Below, piece after piece: positions 29,534 to 40,131 of a stretch of 64,000 nucleotides of DNA; positions within the stretch are counted from its first letter, which is position 1; the number at the start of each line of letters is the position of its first letter. This DNA comes from an uncultured Caulobacterales bacterium. Its GTDB lineage: Bacteria; Pseudomonadota; Alphaproteobacteria; Caulobacterales; Caulobacteraceae. The notes beneath the pieces are model-generated. The model did no database searches and had not been told where the DNA came from. It saw only the letters and a list, made by a program, of their open reading frames with translations. The position numbers were made by a program, and so were the translations under genes. The stretch lies in contig CAILTK010000089.1 in NCBI GenBank assembly GCA_903837135.1, positions 161,777 through 225,776 of the forward strand, written 5' to 3'.

Positions 29534-30252
29534 GGCCGGAAGCCCTCGAAGATCAGGTTGTCGTAGAGGCCGGCGATGTCTGCGGCCTGGATCTCCGAGC
29601 GCACGGTCCAGGCCACGATGGGAAAGCCGGCGTCCCGGGCGCGGCGGGCCGGATCGCCGGCCAGCATGTCCGCCGACAGGGCCAGGAAGTGGGGGCGGCC
29701 GACGCCGATGTGATCGGCCAGCCTGCGCTCGTCGCGGCAATCGAGCCCGCGCAGGACGTCGGGCCGGTGGTTCGCCCACCAGGCGTGGGAATGGGGATTG
29801 AAGCCGATGACCGCCAGCGGTCCCGGATAGGCGTCCACCAGGGCGGCGACCGCTTCGTCGAGCGGGCCCTCCTCGCCGGGGCGGGTCTTCAGTTCGATGT
29901 GGATCAGCGAGCGGCCGTCCACCCGGGCCAGCACCTCGCGCAGGGCCGGCACCGGCTCGCGCGTGCCCTTCAATCGCATGGCGCCGAGCTCGGCGGCGGT
30001 GTGGTCGGCGAAGCGGCCCTGCCGGCCGACCATCCGCTCCAGTCCATCGTCATGGAACACCATGACCTCGCCGTCGGCCGACAGCCGCACGTCGAGTTCG
30101 ACCCCGTATCCGGCTTCCGCCGCGGCCTCGAACGCGGCCAGGGAGTTCTCCGGCGCGCCCTTGGGACTCCAAAGGCCGCGATGCGCGGCCGGCGGATGCA
30201 GCAACAGCCGCCAAGCCTCTGACGCTGCGGGTGAAACAGTTTCCGGCTTCAC
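29530..30252 (-). CDS. glycerophosphodiester phosphodiesterase
   Basis: A 240-residue cytoplasmic GDPD that would hydrolyse glycerophosphodiesters to glycerol 3-phosphate and an alcohol. Hallmarks are HRGLWSPKGAPENSLAAFEAA (the HRG...PENT-type site), VELDVRLSADGEVMVFHDDGL (ExD metal ligands and HD), and LIHIELKTRPGEEGPL for the later glutamate and lysine. No signal peptide is seen, so it belongs with UgpQ-type enzymes. It starts with GTG at 30252, overlapping the ridA stop as GTGA, and ends overlapping the next start in the same way. Confidence 0.92.
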   Translation of the reverse strand: MKPETVSPAASEAWRLLLHPPAAHRGLWSPKGAPENSLAAFEAAAEAGYGVELDVRLSADGEVMVFHDDGLERMVGRQGRFADHTAAELGAMRLKGTREPVPALREVLARVDGRSLIHIELKTRPGEEGPLDEAVAALVDAYPGPLAVIGFNPHSHAWWANHRPDVLRGLDCRDERRLADHIGVGRPHFLALSADMLAGDPARRARDAGFPIVAWTVRSEIQAADIAGLYDNLIFEGFRP

Positions 30253-30710
30253 CGGATCTCCACCACCGCGTCGACCTCGACCGAGAAGTTCAGCGGCAGC
30301 CGATAGACCCCGACGGCCGAGCGCGCGTGCCGCCCCTTGTCGCCGAAGGCCTCCACCATCAGGTCCGAGCATCCGTTCACCACCTGGGGAATGTCGAAGA
30401 AGGCCGGGCCGGCCTGGACGAAGCCGCCGAGCTTGACCACGCGCACCACCCGGTCGAGGTCGCCATCGCACGCCGCCTTCATCTGCGCGATCAGGTTGAT
30501 TCCGCACAGCCGGGCCGCGCCCTTGGCCGTCTCGAAGTCGACCGCCTCGCCGACCACGCCGGTGATCCCGCCGCTCGCGTCGCGGGAGACCTGTCCGGAG
30601 ATGTGCACCAGGTTTCCACTGCGCACGAACGGCACATAGTTGGCCACCGGCGCGCCCGGCGGCGGCAGGACGACGCCGAGGGCGGCGAGGCGGGTTTCGA
30701 CGTCGGACAT
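30249..30710 (-). CDS. RidA family protein
   Basis: A 153-residue protein of the YjgF/YER057c/UK114 family. Known RidA proteins hydrolyse reactive enamine/imine intermediates of amino-acid metabolism. The recognisable blocks are FVRSGNLVHISGQVSRDASG, VRVVKLGGFVQAGPAFFDIP and the terminal LPLNFSVEVDAVVEIR. The catalytic arginine common in true RidA (C-terminal IARVEI-type segment) is not in its usual context, so it may be a non-deaminating subgroup. It is first in a three-gene minus-strand operon, and each junction is a 4-base overlap. Confidence 0.88.
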   Translation of the reverse strand: MSDVETRLAALGVVLPPPGAPVANYVPFVRSGNLVHISGQVSRDASGGITGVVGEAVDFETAKGAARLCGINLIAQMKAACDGDLDRVVRVVKLGGFVQAGPAFFDIPQVVNGCSDLMVEAFGDKGRHARSAVGVYRLPLNFSVEVDAVVEIR

Positions 30711-30769
30711 GGGCGCTCTTCGGGTGTTGGAGTTGGCTGGACATAGGCCGTGCGGAGGCGAGGCTCAAC

Positions 30770-30922
30770 ATGAGGATCGCTTCGGACGCCAACGACGAGG
30801 CGCAGGTCTCCAACCCCACACGGAAGTTTTATCGAACCTTTGCGCAGAATTTCTCGTTGGGCGAAGGCGCCGCGACGCTGCATTGGGTCGGCGAGAGAAG
30901 AGGACGTGATCGCCCTTGGTGA
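30770..30922 (+). CDS. possible 50-residue ORF coupled to cysT
   Basis: Begins [20 protein letters not shown] and ends [16 protein letters not shown] and a closer GAGG precede its ATG, and its TGA stop (30920-30922) overlaps the GTG start of cysT (30919-30921) as GTGA. It has no cysteine and only the initiator methionine. No family is recognised. It could be a leader peptide for the sulfate transporter operon or a small protein, or chance. Confidence 0.4.
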   Translation: MRIASDANDEAQVSNPTRKFYRTFAQNFSLGEGAATLHWVGERRGRDRPW

Positions 30923-31797
30923 GCCTTGCCCCCGACGCCCCGCTGACGGGCGCCGCGCCTTTGACCCGACGGAGCCTGTTCCGGCGGCGCTCGGCCGTGC
31001 CCGGCTTCGGGCTCACGCTGGGGATAACGCTCCTCGTGCTGTCGCTGATCGTGCTGATCCCGCTGTCGTCGGTGGCGATCAAGGCCGCCGGCATGGGCTG
31101 GCCGGACTTCGCCGCCGCGGCCTTCTCCACCCGGGCGCTCGACGCCTACCGGCTGAGCTTCGGGGCGGCGCTGATCGGCGCGGGGATCAACGGAGTGTTC
31201 GGGGCCCTGACCGCCTGGGCCCTGGTCCGCTACCGGTTCCCCGGCCGGACCCTGCTGAACGGCCTGGTCGACCTGCCGTTCGCCCTGCCGACCGCAGTGG
31301 CGGGGATCGCGCTGGCCACCCTCTACGCACCGAACGGCCTGTTCGGCTCGGCGCTGGCCAAGGCGGGGATCAAGAGCGCCTACAGCCCGCTCGGGGTGGT
31401 GATCGCCCTGACCTTCGTCGGCCTGCCGTTCGTGGTGCGCACCGTCGAGCCGGTGCTGCGCGACCTGTCGACCGACGTGGAGGAGGCGTCCGCCACCCTT
31501 GGCGCCGGCCGGCTGCAGACCATCGCCCGGGTGGTGGCGCCGGCGCTGATCCCGGCCTGGCTGACCGGTTTCGCCCTGGCCTTCGCCCGCGGGGTCGGCG
31601 AATACGGGTCGGTGATCTTTATCGCCGGCAACATGCCGTTCAAGACCGAGATCGCGCCGCTCCTCATCACCATGCAGCTCGAACAGTTCGACTACGCCTC
31701 CGCGTCGGCCATCGCGGTGGTCATGCTGGGGGTCTCGTTCCTTCTGCTGTTCCTGATCAACGCCATCCAGGCGTGGTCGCGCCGGCACGAAGGCTGA
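30919..31797 (+). CDS. cysT: sulfate/thiosulfate ABC transporter permease CysT
   Basis: Inner-membrane permease of about 292 residues with six hydrophobic segments. The binding-protein-dependent transport signature is in [20 protein letters not shown] (EAA loop). Segments such as [20 protein letters not shown] and [20 protein letters not shown] are specific to CysT. I use the GTG at 30919; a TTG one codon earlier is also possible. It overlaps a small upstream ORF and is followed 2 bases later by cysW. No gene for the periplasmic sulfate-binding protein lies in this cluster. Confidence 0.95.
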   Translation: MSLAPDAPLTGAAPLTRRSLFRRRSAVPGFGLTLGITLLVLSLIVLIPLSSVAIKAAGMGWPDFAAAAFSTRALDAYRLSFGAALIGAGINGVFGALTAWALVRYRFPGRTLLNGLVDLPFALPTAVAGIALATLYAPNGLFGSALAKAGIKSAYSPLGVVIALTFVGLPFVVRTVEPVLRDLSTDVEEASATLGAGRLQTIARVVAPALIPAWLTGFALAFARGVGEYGSVIFIAGNMPFKTEIAPLLITMQLEQFDYASASAIAVVMLGVSFLLLFLINAIQAWSRRHEG

Positions 31798-31799
31798 CC

Positions 31800-32682
31800 A
31801 TGGCCGGCCTTACGCTCCCCCCCCGCGCCGCCGCCGCGGCGGCCCCGCCCGCGGTCGGCCAGGATCCCCCGTGGGTGCGGGCCCTCGTGCTGACGGCGGT
31901 GGTCGGCTTCATCGGCCTGTTCCTGTTCGCGCCCCTGGCGATGGTGTTCGTCGGCGCCCTGTCGAAGGGGGTGGGGCCGGTGCTTCACGCGCTGGCGCAG
32001 CCGGACTCGCTGTCGGCCATCGGCCTCACCCTGCTGGTCGCCGCCATCGCCGTGCCGGTCAACGCCGTGTTCGGCGTCTGCGCCGCCTGGGCGGTGGCCA
32101 AGCACAGCTTTCCCGGCAAGGCCTTCCTGATCACCCTGATCGACCTGCCGTTCTCGGTCTCTCCGGTGGTGGCGGGGCTGATCTTCGTGCTGATCTTCGG
32201 CCTGCAGGGCTGGTTCGGGTCATGGCTGTCGGACCATGACGTCAAGATCATCTTCGCCGCCCCCGGCATCATCCTGGCGACCATCTTCGTCACCTTCCCG
32301 TTCGTGGCGCGCGAGCTGATCCCGCTGATGCAGGCGCAGGGCGTGGACGAGGAGGAGGCGGCCGCCACCCTCGGCGCCACCGGGCTGCAGACCTTCTGGC
32401 GCGTCACCACGCCGAACATCCGCTGGGGCCTGTTCTATGGCGTCCTGCTCTGCAACGCGCGGGCGATGGGCGAGTTCGGCGCCGTTTCGGTGGTGTCCGG
32501 CCATATCCGCGGCCAGACCGACACCATGCCGCTGCATGTGGAGATTCTCTACAACGAGTACGATTTCGTCGGCGCCTTCTCGGTCGCGGCTTTGCTCTGC
32601 CTGCTCGCCGTGGTCACACTGGCGCTGAAGGCGCTGGTCGAGGCGCTCGAACCTCAATTCCTCGAGTCCGGAGCGCCCCGCC

Positions 32683-32693
<11 letters not shown>
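31800..32693 (+). CDS. cysW: sulfate/thiosulfate ABC transporter permease CysW
   Basis: Second permease of the sulfate importer, 297 residues. CysW-specific segments are [20 protein letters not shown], the EAA loop [20 protein letters not shown], and [20 protein letters not shown] followed by [13 protein letters not shown]. The N-terminus has a short Pro/Ala-rich leader. It starts 2 bases after the cysT stop and its end overlaps the cysA start by 11 bases, so the three genes are tightly coupled. Confidence 0.96.
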
Positions 32694-33849
<1,156 letters not shown>

Positions 33850-33987
33850 CCCGCGGTCCAAAAATCGCCTTCCGAACAAGCGCTAACGGTGACAGCCGCA
33901 GCCGGCGCGACTAAAGCGGTACGCCCCTGCACCGCGGCGAGCGCCTCGCTCCCGCGGCGAGCCGTCGTGTTTGGATAGGACTCCTGC

Positions 33988-35775
33988 TTGGTACGACCAG
34001 GCCTCGCCTTCGCGGCCGCCGCCGCTGTTCTGATGGCGGCTCCCCAGCTGCATGCGGCGGAACGACGGGCGATTGTCCAGGGCGTGGAGGACCGCGGCCT
34101 TCTGCAGGCGATCCAGGTCGCCATCGGTGATGAAAAGACCGCGCCGTCCAACCGGCTCGACGCGCGGCGCCGCGCTCGCCAGGCCGCCGACAGCGCCACC
34201 GCCCTGCTGCGCTCCGAGGGCTACTACGACTACACGGTGACGCCCGACATCGGCGAGGGCGAGCGTCCCCAGCCGGTGGTCAGGATCGAGATCGGTCCGC
34301 GAACCCACCTGGCGCCGCCCGAGGTGCGCTGGACCGGCGAGGCGCCGCCGGTCGAGGTGCAGGCGGCGGTGGCCAAGGCCATCGCGCTCAAGCCCGGGGC
34401 TCCCGCGCGCGCCGCCGACGTGCTGGCGGCCGAGGGCCGGGCGGTGGGCGCCGTCCAGGAGCGCGGCTTCGCCAACGCCAAGGCCGCCGACCGCCAGGTG
34501 ACGGTGGAGCACCTCGACCAGACCATGCACGTGGTCTTCCAGATCGCCACCGACAAGCTGGTCAGGCTCGACGGGCTGAAGATGGAGATCAAGGGCCGCA
34601 CCCGGCGGGCCTGGCTGGGCCGACTGGCGCCGTGGAAGACCGGCGAGACCTACACCCCCGCCAAGGTGGCGGAGTTCGAGCGCCGGCTGCTCGACACCCA
34701 GGTCTATGAATCGGTCACCGTCGCGCTGGCGCCCGCGCCCAATCCCGACGGCCTGACGCCGGTGGTGGTGAGCCTGGCCGATCGCGCGCGTCACAGCTTC
34801 GAATTCGGGGCCGGCTATTCGACCACCGAGGGGGCGGACATCGACATTCGCCTGTCGACCTACAATCCCTTCGGGCGCGGCGACACCCTGACCTACGAGG
34901 CGCGCTACGCCAGTCTCGCCAACACCAACGACCTTGGCAGCCTGGTGGGCGTCAAGCTGGCCCTGCCGGACTTCAGCGCGCCCGGGCGGACGCTGACGGT
35001 CGAGCCGGCCTTCTTCCAGTCGGTGACCAACGCCTATGTCGAGACGGGCGGCAGGCTCTCGGGCGACATCACCCAACGCTACGGCAAGACCTCCTTCATC
35101 ACCCTCGGCGCCTCGGTCAGCCAGAGCCAGGTGAACGACAAGGAGACCGGGATCATCCACATCCTGACCCTGCGCCTGCTGGGCGCCTTCGCCCTCGATC
35201 GGTCGGACAATCCGCTCGATCCGCATACCGGCTACAAGATCAACGCCCGGATCGAGCCGACCCAGATCGAGGGCGACGAACAGCTGCCGTATGTGAAAGC
35301 GCAGGCGGAGGCGAGCTACTATCTGCCCATCGGCCTGCTGGCGAACACGGTGCTGGCCTTCCGCGGCCACCTCGGCTCGATCATCGGCGGCCGGCTGGCG
35401 GCGGTGCCCGCGCCCGACCGCTTCTACGCCGGCGGCGGCGGTTCGGTGCGCGGCTATGTCTACCAGTCGGTGGGACCGCACTACGCCGACAACACACCGG
35501 TCGGCGGGCTCTCGCTGGTGGAAGCGTCGGCCGAGGTTCGGCACAGCTTCACCAACACCCTCGGCGGCGTGCTGTTCTTCGATACCGGATCGGTCGGCAC
35601 GCAGATCCAGCCGGATTTCCGTCACACCGACGCCTCGGTCGGCATCGGCTTCCGCTACAATCTGGGCTTCGCGCCGATCCGGGCCGACCTCGCCTTCCCG
35701 CTGACGAATCCCAATAACAAGGGCATCAACGAGCAGCCGTTCCAGGTCTACATCTCGATCGGACAGAGTTTTTGA
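33988..35775 (+). CDS. tamA: outer-membrane translocation and assembly module TamA
   Basis: Omp85-family outer-membrane protein of 595 residues. A signal peptide (FAAAAAVLMAAPQLHAA) is followed by POTRA repeats (residues about 25-250) and a 16-strand barrel domain. The barrel contains the Omp85 VRGY motif in GGGGSVRGYVYQSVG and LDPHTGYKINA. The chain ends in phenylalanine (SIGQSF), the BAM recognition signature. The start is a TTG at 33988 with AGGA 8 bases upstream. Its stop overlaps the tamB start. The 138 bases before it hold no obvious gene. Confidence 0.93.
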   Translation: MVRPGLAFAAAAAVLMAAPQLHAAERRAIVQGVEDRGLLQAIQVAIGDEKTAPSNRLDARRRARQAADSATALLRSEGYYDYTVTPDIGEGERPQPVVRIEIGPRTHLAPPEVRWTGEAPPVEVQAAVAKAIALKPGAPARAADVLAAEGRAVGAVQERGFANAKAADRQVTVEHLDQTMHVVFQIATDKLVRLDGLKMEIKGRTRRAWLGRLAPWKTGETYTPAKVAEFERRLLDTQVYESVTVALAPAPNPDGLTPVVVSLADRARHSFEFGAGYSTTEGADIDIRLSTYNPFGRGDTLTYEARYASLANTNDLGSLVGVKLALPDFSAPGRTLTVEPAFFQSVTNAYVETGGRLSGDITQRYGKTSFITLGASVSQSQVNDKETGIIHILTLRLLGAFALDRSDNPLDPHTGYKINARIEPTQIEGDEQLPYVKAQAEASYYLPIGLLANTVLAFRGHLGSIIGGRLAAVPAPDRFYAGGGGSVRGYVYQSVGPHYADNTPVGGLSLVEASAEVRHSFTNTLGGVLFFDTGSVGTQIQPDFRHTDASVGIGFRYNLGFAPIRADLAFPLTNPNNKGINEQPFQVYISIGQSF

Positions 35776-38700
35776 GCGAGATCGACGCCCCGTCCGACCT
35801 GCCGCCCGCCGCGCCGCCCCCGAGCCCGCCCGCCCGCTCGCCCGGACGCCCGCGAGGACGCGCGCCGGGGCCCTGGACGGCCTGGTCGCTGGGGGTGGCG
35901 GCCGGACTGATCGCCCTGTTGCTGGTGACCGGCGTGGTGGTCCGCTACGGCGCCGACACCGCGCCCGGACGGGCCCTGATCGTGCGGCTGGTGAACGGTC
36001 TCAAGCTCGGCCCGGTGGGTCGGCTCCGGCTGGCGGGGCTGAAAGGCGATGTGTTCAGCGCCTTCAGCGTCGATACGGTAGAGGTGGTCGACGCCCGCGG
36101 CGGCTGGATCAAGGCCCGCCATGTGACGGTGATCTGGAATGCGGGCGAGCTCCTGGCCCGGCGGCTCCACGTCGGTCGGCTCTGGGCCGACGACCTGCGG
36201 GTGTTCCGCGCACCCGTGCTGACCAAGCAGCCGCCGGCCCCGCCGTCCAAGCAGCCAGTGACCGTCGTGCTCGACGATCTGCGCGTGCGGCTGGAGACCG
36301 ACCCGGAGTTCAGCGTCCAGCACGGCCTCTGGGACGTGAAGGCCAAGCTGATCTTCCGCCGGAACGGACAGGCCCGCGCCAGGGTCGCCGCCCACAGCGT
36401 GCTGCACCGGGGCGACGGCCTCGACCTGCAGGCCGAACTCGGGCGGCGCGATCACATGCGCCTGCGCGCCGACGCGGTGGAGGCGGCGGGCGGCGCGCTG
36501 GCCGGGGCGCTGGGCCTGCCGGCCGATCGGCGGCTCGACGTGCACGCCGACGGCGACGCCGCCGGACCCGAGGGCCACCTCGTCGCCAGGGTGGTCTCCG
36601 GCGCGGAGACGCCGCTGGACTTCAACGCGCATTGGTCCAGGACGGGAGCAAGCGTCCAGGGTCGGGTGAATCTTGCCGCCTCCCGGCTGACCCACTACTT
36701 CGCCGCCCGGCTCGGCGCCGAGGCCAGGGTCGAGGCCATGGTCAGGCCCGGCAAGGGCGACCTCTACGCCGCCAGCGGGCGCCTCACGGCGGAGGGCGGA
36801 CAGATCAGCGTCGACGGGCCGGTGAACTGGAAGACGCGCACCGCCCAGGGCATGGGGGTCAAGCTGACGGTGAACGACCTGTCGCGCTGGCTGACGACGC
36901 CGAGGATCGGCAAGGCGCGTCTGGACGGGACGGTGACCGGGGCCGTCGACCGCTTCGTGGTGAAGGGGACCCTGGCCGGCGAAAACCTGGAGCAGAACGG
37001 GGTGACGGTGGCCCGCCTCACGGGGCCCGCGACCTTCACCCGCGCCGACCATGAATGGCGCATGCAGCTCGACATGCAGGGCGCCGGCGCCGGCGGGGCC
37101 GCGCCGATCGGCCCCCTGCTGGGACCCCAGCCGCACGCGGTGATCGACCTGTCGCTGCTGAAGGACGGGCGTTTCCTGATCCGTTCCGCCGACATCAGGG
37201 GCTCGGGGGTCTCGGTCACCGCCACCGGCGGACAGGGGCTGTTCGGCGAGCTGTCGTTCAAGGGCGGCATGCTCATCTCCAACCTCAATCCGATCCACGC
37301 GGGCGCGCATGGATCGGTGACCGCGACCTGGATCGCATCGGAGCCCAAGGGGGCGCAGAGCTGGGCGCTGACCGTGGACGCCAAGGGCTCCGGCTTCGCC
37401 ACCGGACTGCCGGAGCTCGACCGCTACCTCGGCGTTCAGCCGCATCTCACCGCGGTCGGCGCCTGGGGCGGGGGGCGGCTGACGGTGGACAAGGCCGACC
37501 TTGCGGGCGGCGCCCTGCAGGCGACCGCCAAGGGGGTGTTCGGCGACCACGAGGTGCTCGCCTTCGATGTCGACTGGAGCGCCAAGGGGCCGTTCGCCGT
37601 CGGCCCGGTGGAGCTGGCCGGCCTGGCCAAGGGGGTGGGCAGGATCAGCGGCAGCGTGTCGGCGCCGCGCGCCGACCTGACCGCCGAACTGGCCTCGGTG
37701 GACTTCGATCGCCTGATCGTCACGCCGGCCAAGCTGACCCTGACGCTGCTGAAGGGCCCCGATGGCCTCGACGGCGTGGGCGCCATCGACGGGCCGACCG
37801 CCAAATACGGCCACGCCAGCCTGAAGACCGCCTTCCGCGTGGTGCAGGGCGGGATCGACCTGACCGACCTCGTCGGCGACGCGGGTGGAGTGAAGCTGTC
37901 GGGGGCGCTGGCTCTGCGCAACGGCGCGCCGTCGACGGCGGACCTGACCGTCAGCGCCGGTCCGGGCGCCTTCCTCACCACCGGCCATCTGAGCGGCCTG
38001 TTGAAGCTGGTCGACCAGGCGGGGGGGACGCAGGCGCAGATCGATCTCACCGGCCAGGGCCTGTCCTCGCCCGACCTGCCGGCGCCGATCCACATGCTGA
38101 AGTTCAAGGCCGCCGGACCGCTGTCCCACCTGCCGTTCCAGGCCAGCATCGACGGCTCCGACCCGCTGGTCTGGTCGTTCGCCGGGCAGGGCGTCTACGC
38201 CGACGGGCGCGAGACGGTCGTCACCCTGAACGGCGGCGGCAAGCTGCACCAGGCCAGCTACACCACCACCGCCCCGGCCGAGGTCCGCTTCGGTCCGGAC
38301 GGGCAGGGGGCGAAGCTCCGGCTGTCCATCGCCGGCGGCCAGGCCGATATCGACGCCCGCCTCGCGGGCGGCGCGGCCCAGGCCAAGGCCGATCTCGTCA
38401 ACGTCGGCCTGGCCGCCTTCACCGAGGACCTGACCGGTTCGATCTCCGGCGCGCTCACCCTGCAGGGCAAGGGGCCGCGGCTGGAGGGAAGCATGGACCT
38501 CGCGGTGGCCGGCGCGCGCTCCCGCGACGAGCCGGCGAAGGAGGCGCTGAGCGGCCGGGTCAGGGCGACGCTGGCGGGCGCGCGCATCCACCTCGTGGCC
38601 GACGCCGCCAATCCCGAAGGGTTGAAGTCCAATCTCGATGTCGACCTGCCGGCCGAAGCGGCGGCGGCGCCCTTCCGCATCGCCGTCGACCGGACCAAGC

Positions 38701-39983
38701 CGCTCAGCGGCAGCTTCACCGCCGAGGGCGAGATCCGGCCGCTGTGGGACCTGTTGGCAGGCGGCGAGCGGACCCTGTCCGGCCAGGTCTCGGCCCACGC
38801 CACCCTCGGCGGCACCATCGCCGACCCGGCTCCCGTGGGCGAGGCCTCGCTCGCCAAGGGGCAGTTCCGCGACCTGGCCACCGGCCTCGCGCTCAAGGAT
38901 CTGGCGGTGACCACGAGCTTCAACCACGCGGTGGTGACGGTCGGAAAGTTCTCCGGCGACGACCCCCGCGGCGGAACCCTGACGGGCGAGGGCCGGGTGG
39001 GTCTCGACCGCGGCGGCGCCTCGACCTTCACCCTGACGGCGAAGAAATTCCAGCTGATCGACAACGACATCGGCCGCGCCTCGGCCTCGGGCGACGTCAC
39101 CCTGACCCGCGACGCCGACGGCAAGGCGCGCCTGGCCGGCGCCCTGGTGATCGACCGCGCCGACTTCGCCGCCAATACCCCGGTGCCCACCGGCGTGGTG
39201 CCGCTCGAGGTGGTGGAGCTGCACCAGACCGACAAGGCAGGCGTGGAGAAGCCGCCGGCCAAGCCGGGCGCCGAACCGGTGTTCGCCCTCGACGTGTCGC
39301 TGAAGGCCGCCCGCGGCATCTTCCTCAAGGGCAAGGGCCTCAACGCCGAGCTGTCGCTCGACGCCCATGTGGGCGGCTTCGTCAGCCGCCCGGAGCTGAC
39401 CGGCGTGGCGCGGATGGTGCGCGGCTCCTACGATTTCGCCGGCCAGCGGTTCGACATCGCCGACAGCGGCACGGTGCGCCTCGCCACCCACGCGGACCAG
39501 ATCAAGCTCGACCTGTCGGCGACACGCGACGACCCGACGCTGACCGCCGTGGTCAAGGTGAAGGGCACCGCCGCCAAGCCGGAGATCTCGCTGAGCTCGA
39601 CACCGGTCCTGCCGCAGGACGAGGTGCTGGCCCGGGTGCTGTTCGGCGTCTCCGCCGCCCAGCTGTCCGCGGGCCAGACCGCCCAGCTGGCGTCGTCGCT
39701 GGCGTCGCTACAGGGCGGCGGCGGGTTCGACGTGATCGGCAACCTGCGCCAGTTCGCGGGCCTCGACCGGCTCGCGCTGGGCGGCCAGCAGGGCTCGTCC
39801 GCGACGACAGTTTCGGGCGGCAAGTATCTGACCGAGAACGTCTATCTCGAACTCACCGGAGGCGGCCGCACAGGCCCTTCGGCGCAGGTGGAATGGCGCG
39901 TGCGCCGCGACCTCTCGCTGGTCTCCCAGGTCGGAACCCAGGGCGACGCCCGCCTGTCGATCCGGTTCAGGAAGGACTATTGA
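35772..39983 (+). CDS. tamB: translocation and assembly module inner-membrane component TamB
   Basis: A 1403-residue AsmA/TamB-type protein that spans the periplasm and cooperates with TamA in outer-membrane protein insertion or phospholipid transport. A Pro-rich cytoplasmic start is followed by one membrane anchor (SLGVAAGLIALLLVTGVVVR). A long beta-taco region rich in G-x-L/V repeats comes next, and the last 330 residues match the DUF490 domain, with VARMVRGSYDFAGQRFDIAD and the close GDARLSIRFRKDY. It begins with a TTG whose bases overlap the tamA stop (TTGA), so translation is coupled. The length fits the family in Caulobacterales. Confidence 0.93.
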   Translation: MSEIDAPSDLPPAAPPPSPPARSPGRPRGRAPGPWTAWSLGVAAGLIALLLVTGVVVRYGADTAPGRALIVRLVNGLKLGPVGRLRLAGLKGDVFSAFSVDTVEVVDARGGWIKARHVTVIWNAGELLARRLHVGRLWADDLRVFRAPVLTKQPPAPPSKQPVTVVLDDLRVRLETDPEFSVQHGLWDVKAKLIFRRNGQARARVAAHSVLHRGDGLDLQAELGRRDHMRLRADAVEAAGGALAGALGLPADRRLDVHADGDAAGPEGHLVARVVSGAETPLDFNAHWSRTGASVQGRVNLAASRLTHYFAARLGAEARVEAMVRPGKGDLYAASGRLTAEGGQISVDGPVNWKTRTAQGMGVKLTVNDLSRWLTTPRIGKARLDGTVTGAVDRFVVKGTLAGENLEQNGVTVARLTGPATFTRADHEWRMQLDMQGAGAGGAAPIGPLLGPQPHAVIDLSLLKDGRFLIRSADIRGSGVSVTATGGQGLFGELSFKGGMLISNLNPIHAGAHGSVTATWIASEPKGAQSWALTVDAKGSGFATGLPELDRYLGVQPHLTAVGAWGGGRLTVDKADLAGGALQATAKGVFGDHEVLAFDVDWSAKGPFAVGPVELAGLAKGVGRISGSVSAPRADLTAELASVDFDRLIVTPAKLTLTLLKGPDGLDGVGAIDGPTAKYGHASLKTAFRVVQGGIDLTDLVGDAGGVKLSGALALRNGAPSTADLTVSAGPGAFLTTGHLSGLLKLVDQAGGTQAQIDLTGQGLSSPDLPAPIHMLKFKAAGPLSHLPFQASIDGSDPLVWSFAGQGVYADGRETVVTLNGGGKLHQASYTTTAPAEVRFGPDGQGAKLRLSIAGGQADIDARLAGGAAQAKADLVNVGLAAFTEDLTGSISGALTLQGKGPRLEGSMDLAVAGARSRDEPAKEALSGRVRATLAGARIHLVADAANPEGLKSNLDVDLPAEAAAAPFRIAVDRTKPLSGSFTAEGEIRPLWDLLAGGERTLSGQVSAHATLGGTIADPAPVGEASLAKGQFRDLATGLALKDLAVTTSFNHAVVTVGKFSGDDPRGGTLTGEGRVGLDRGGASTFTLTAKKFQLIDNDIGRASASGDVTLTRDADGKARLAGALVIDRADFAANTPVPTGVVPLEVVELHQTDKAGVEKPPAKPGAEPVFALDVSLKAARGIFLKGKGLNAELSLDAHVGGFVSRPELTGVARMVRGSYDFAGQRFDIADSGTVRLATHADQIKLDLSATRDDPTLTAVVKVKGTAAKPEISLSSTPVLPQDEVLARVLFGVSAAQLSAGQTAQLASSLASLQGGGGFDVIGNLRQFAGLDRLALGGQQGSSATTVSGGKYLTENVYLELTGGGRTGPSAQVEWRVRRDLSLVSQVGTQGDARLSIRFRKDY

Positions 39984-40000
39984 GGGGCGGGTGAGACCGG

Positions 40001-40115
40001 GTGCGTCCTTCGATACAGTCGAATTGCGGCTTACCCAGGATGACGGACCCTGGTTGAACCCACCTTCATTCGCCATGCTGAGTATCCTGCGCATCAGGCG
40101 TATCGAAGCACGCAG
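40001..40115. repeat. inverted intergenic repeat element
   Basis: GTGCGTCCTTCGATAC (40001-40016) and its inverted near-copy GTATCGAAGCACGCAG (40100-40115) bracket about 80 bases between the converging tamB and phhA genes. The same 16-mer with one change occurs at 61093-61108, so it is a dispersed family. The inner parts (CCAGGATGACGG, and CTGAGTATCCTG) are also partly inverted. It may act as a bidirectional terminator. Confidence 0.6.
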
Positions 40116-40131
40116 AACCGGTCGTCTCGCC

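Noticed and set aside
35748..39491. A 1247-codon antisense frame opposite tamB
   Set aside because: Composition-driven open frame in GC-rich DNA; it has no domains, and the TamB frame on the other strand is complete.
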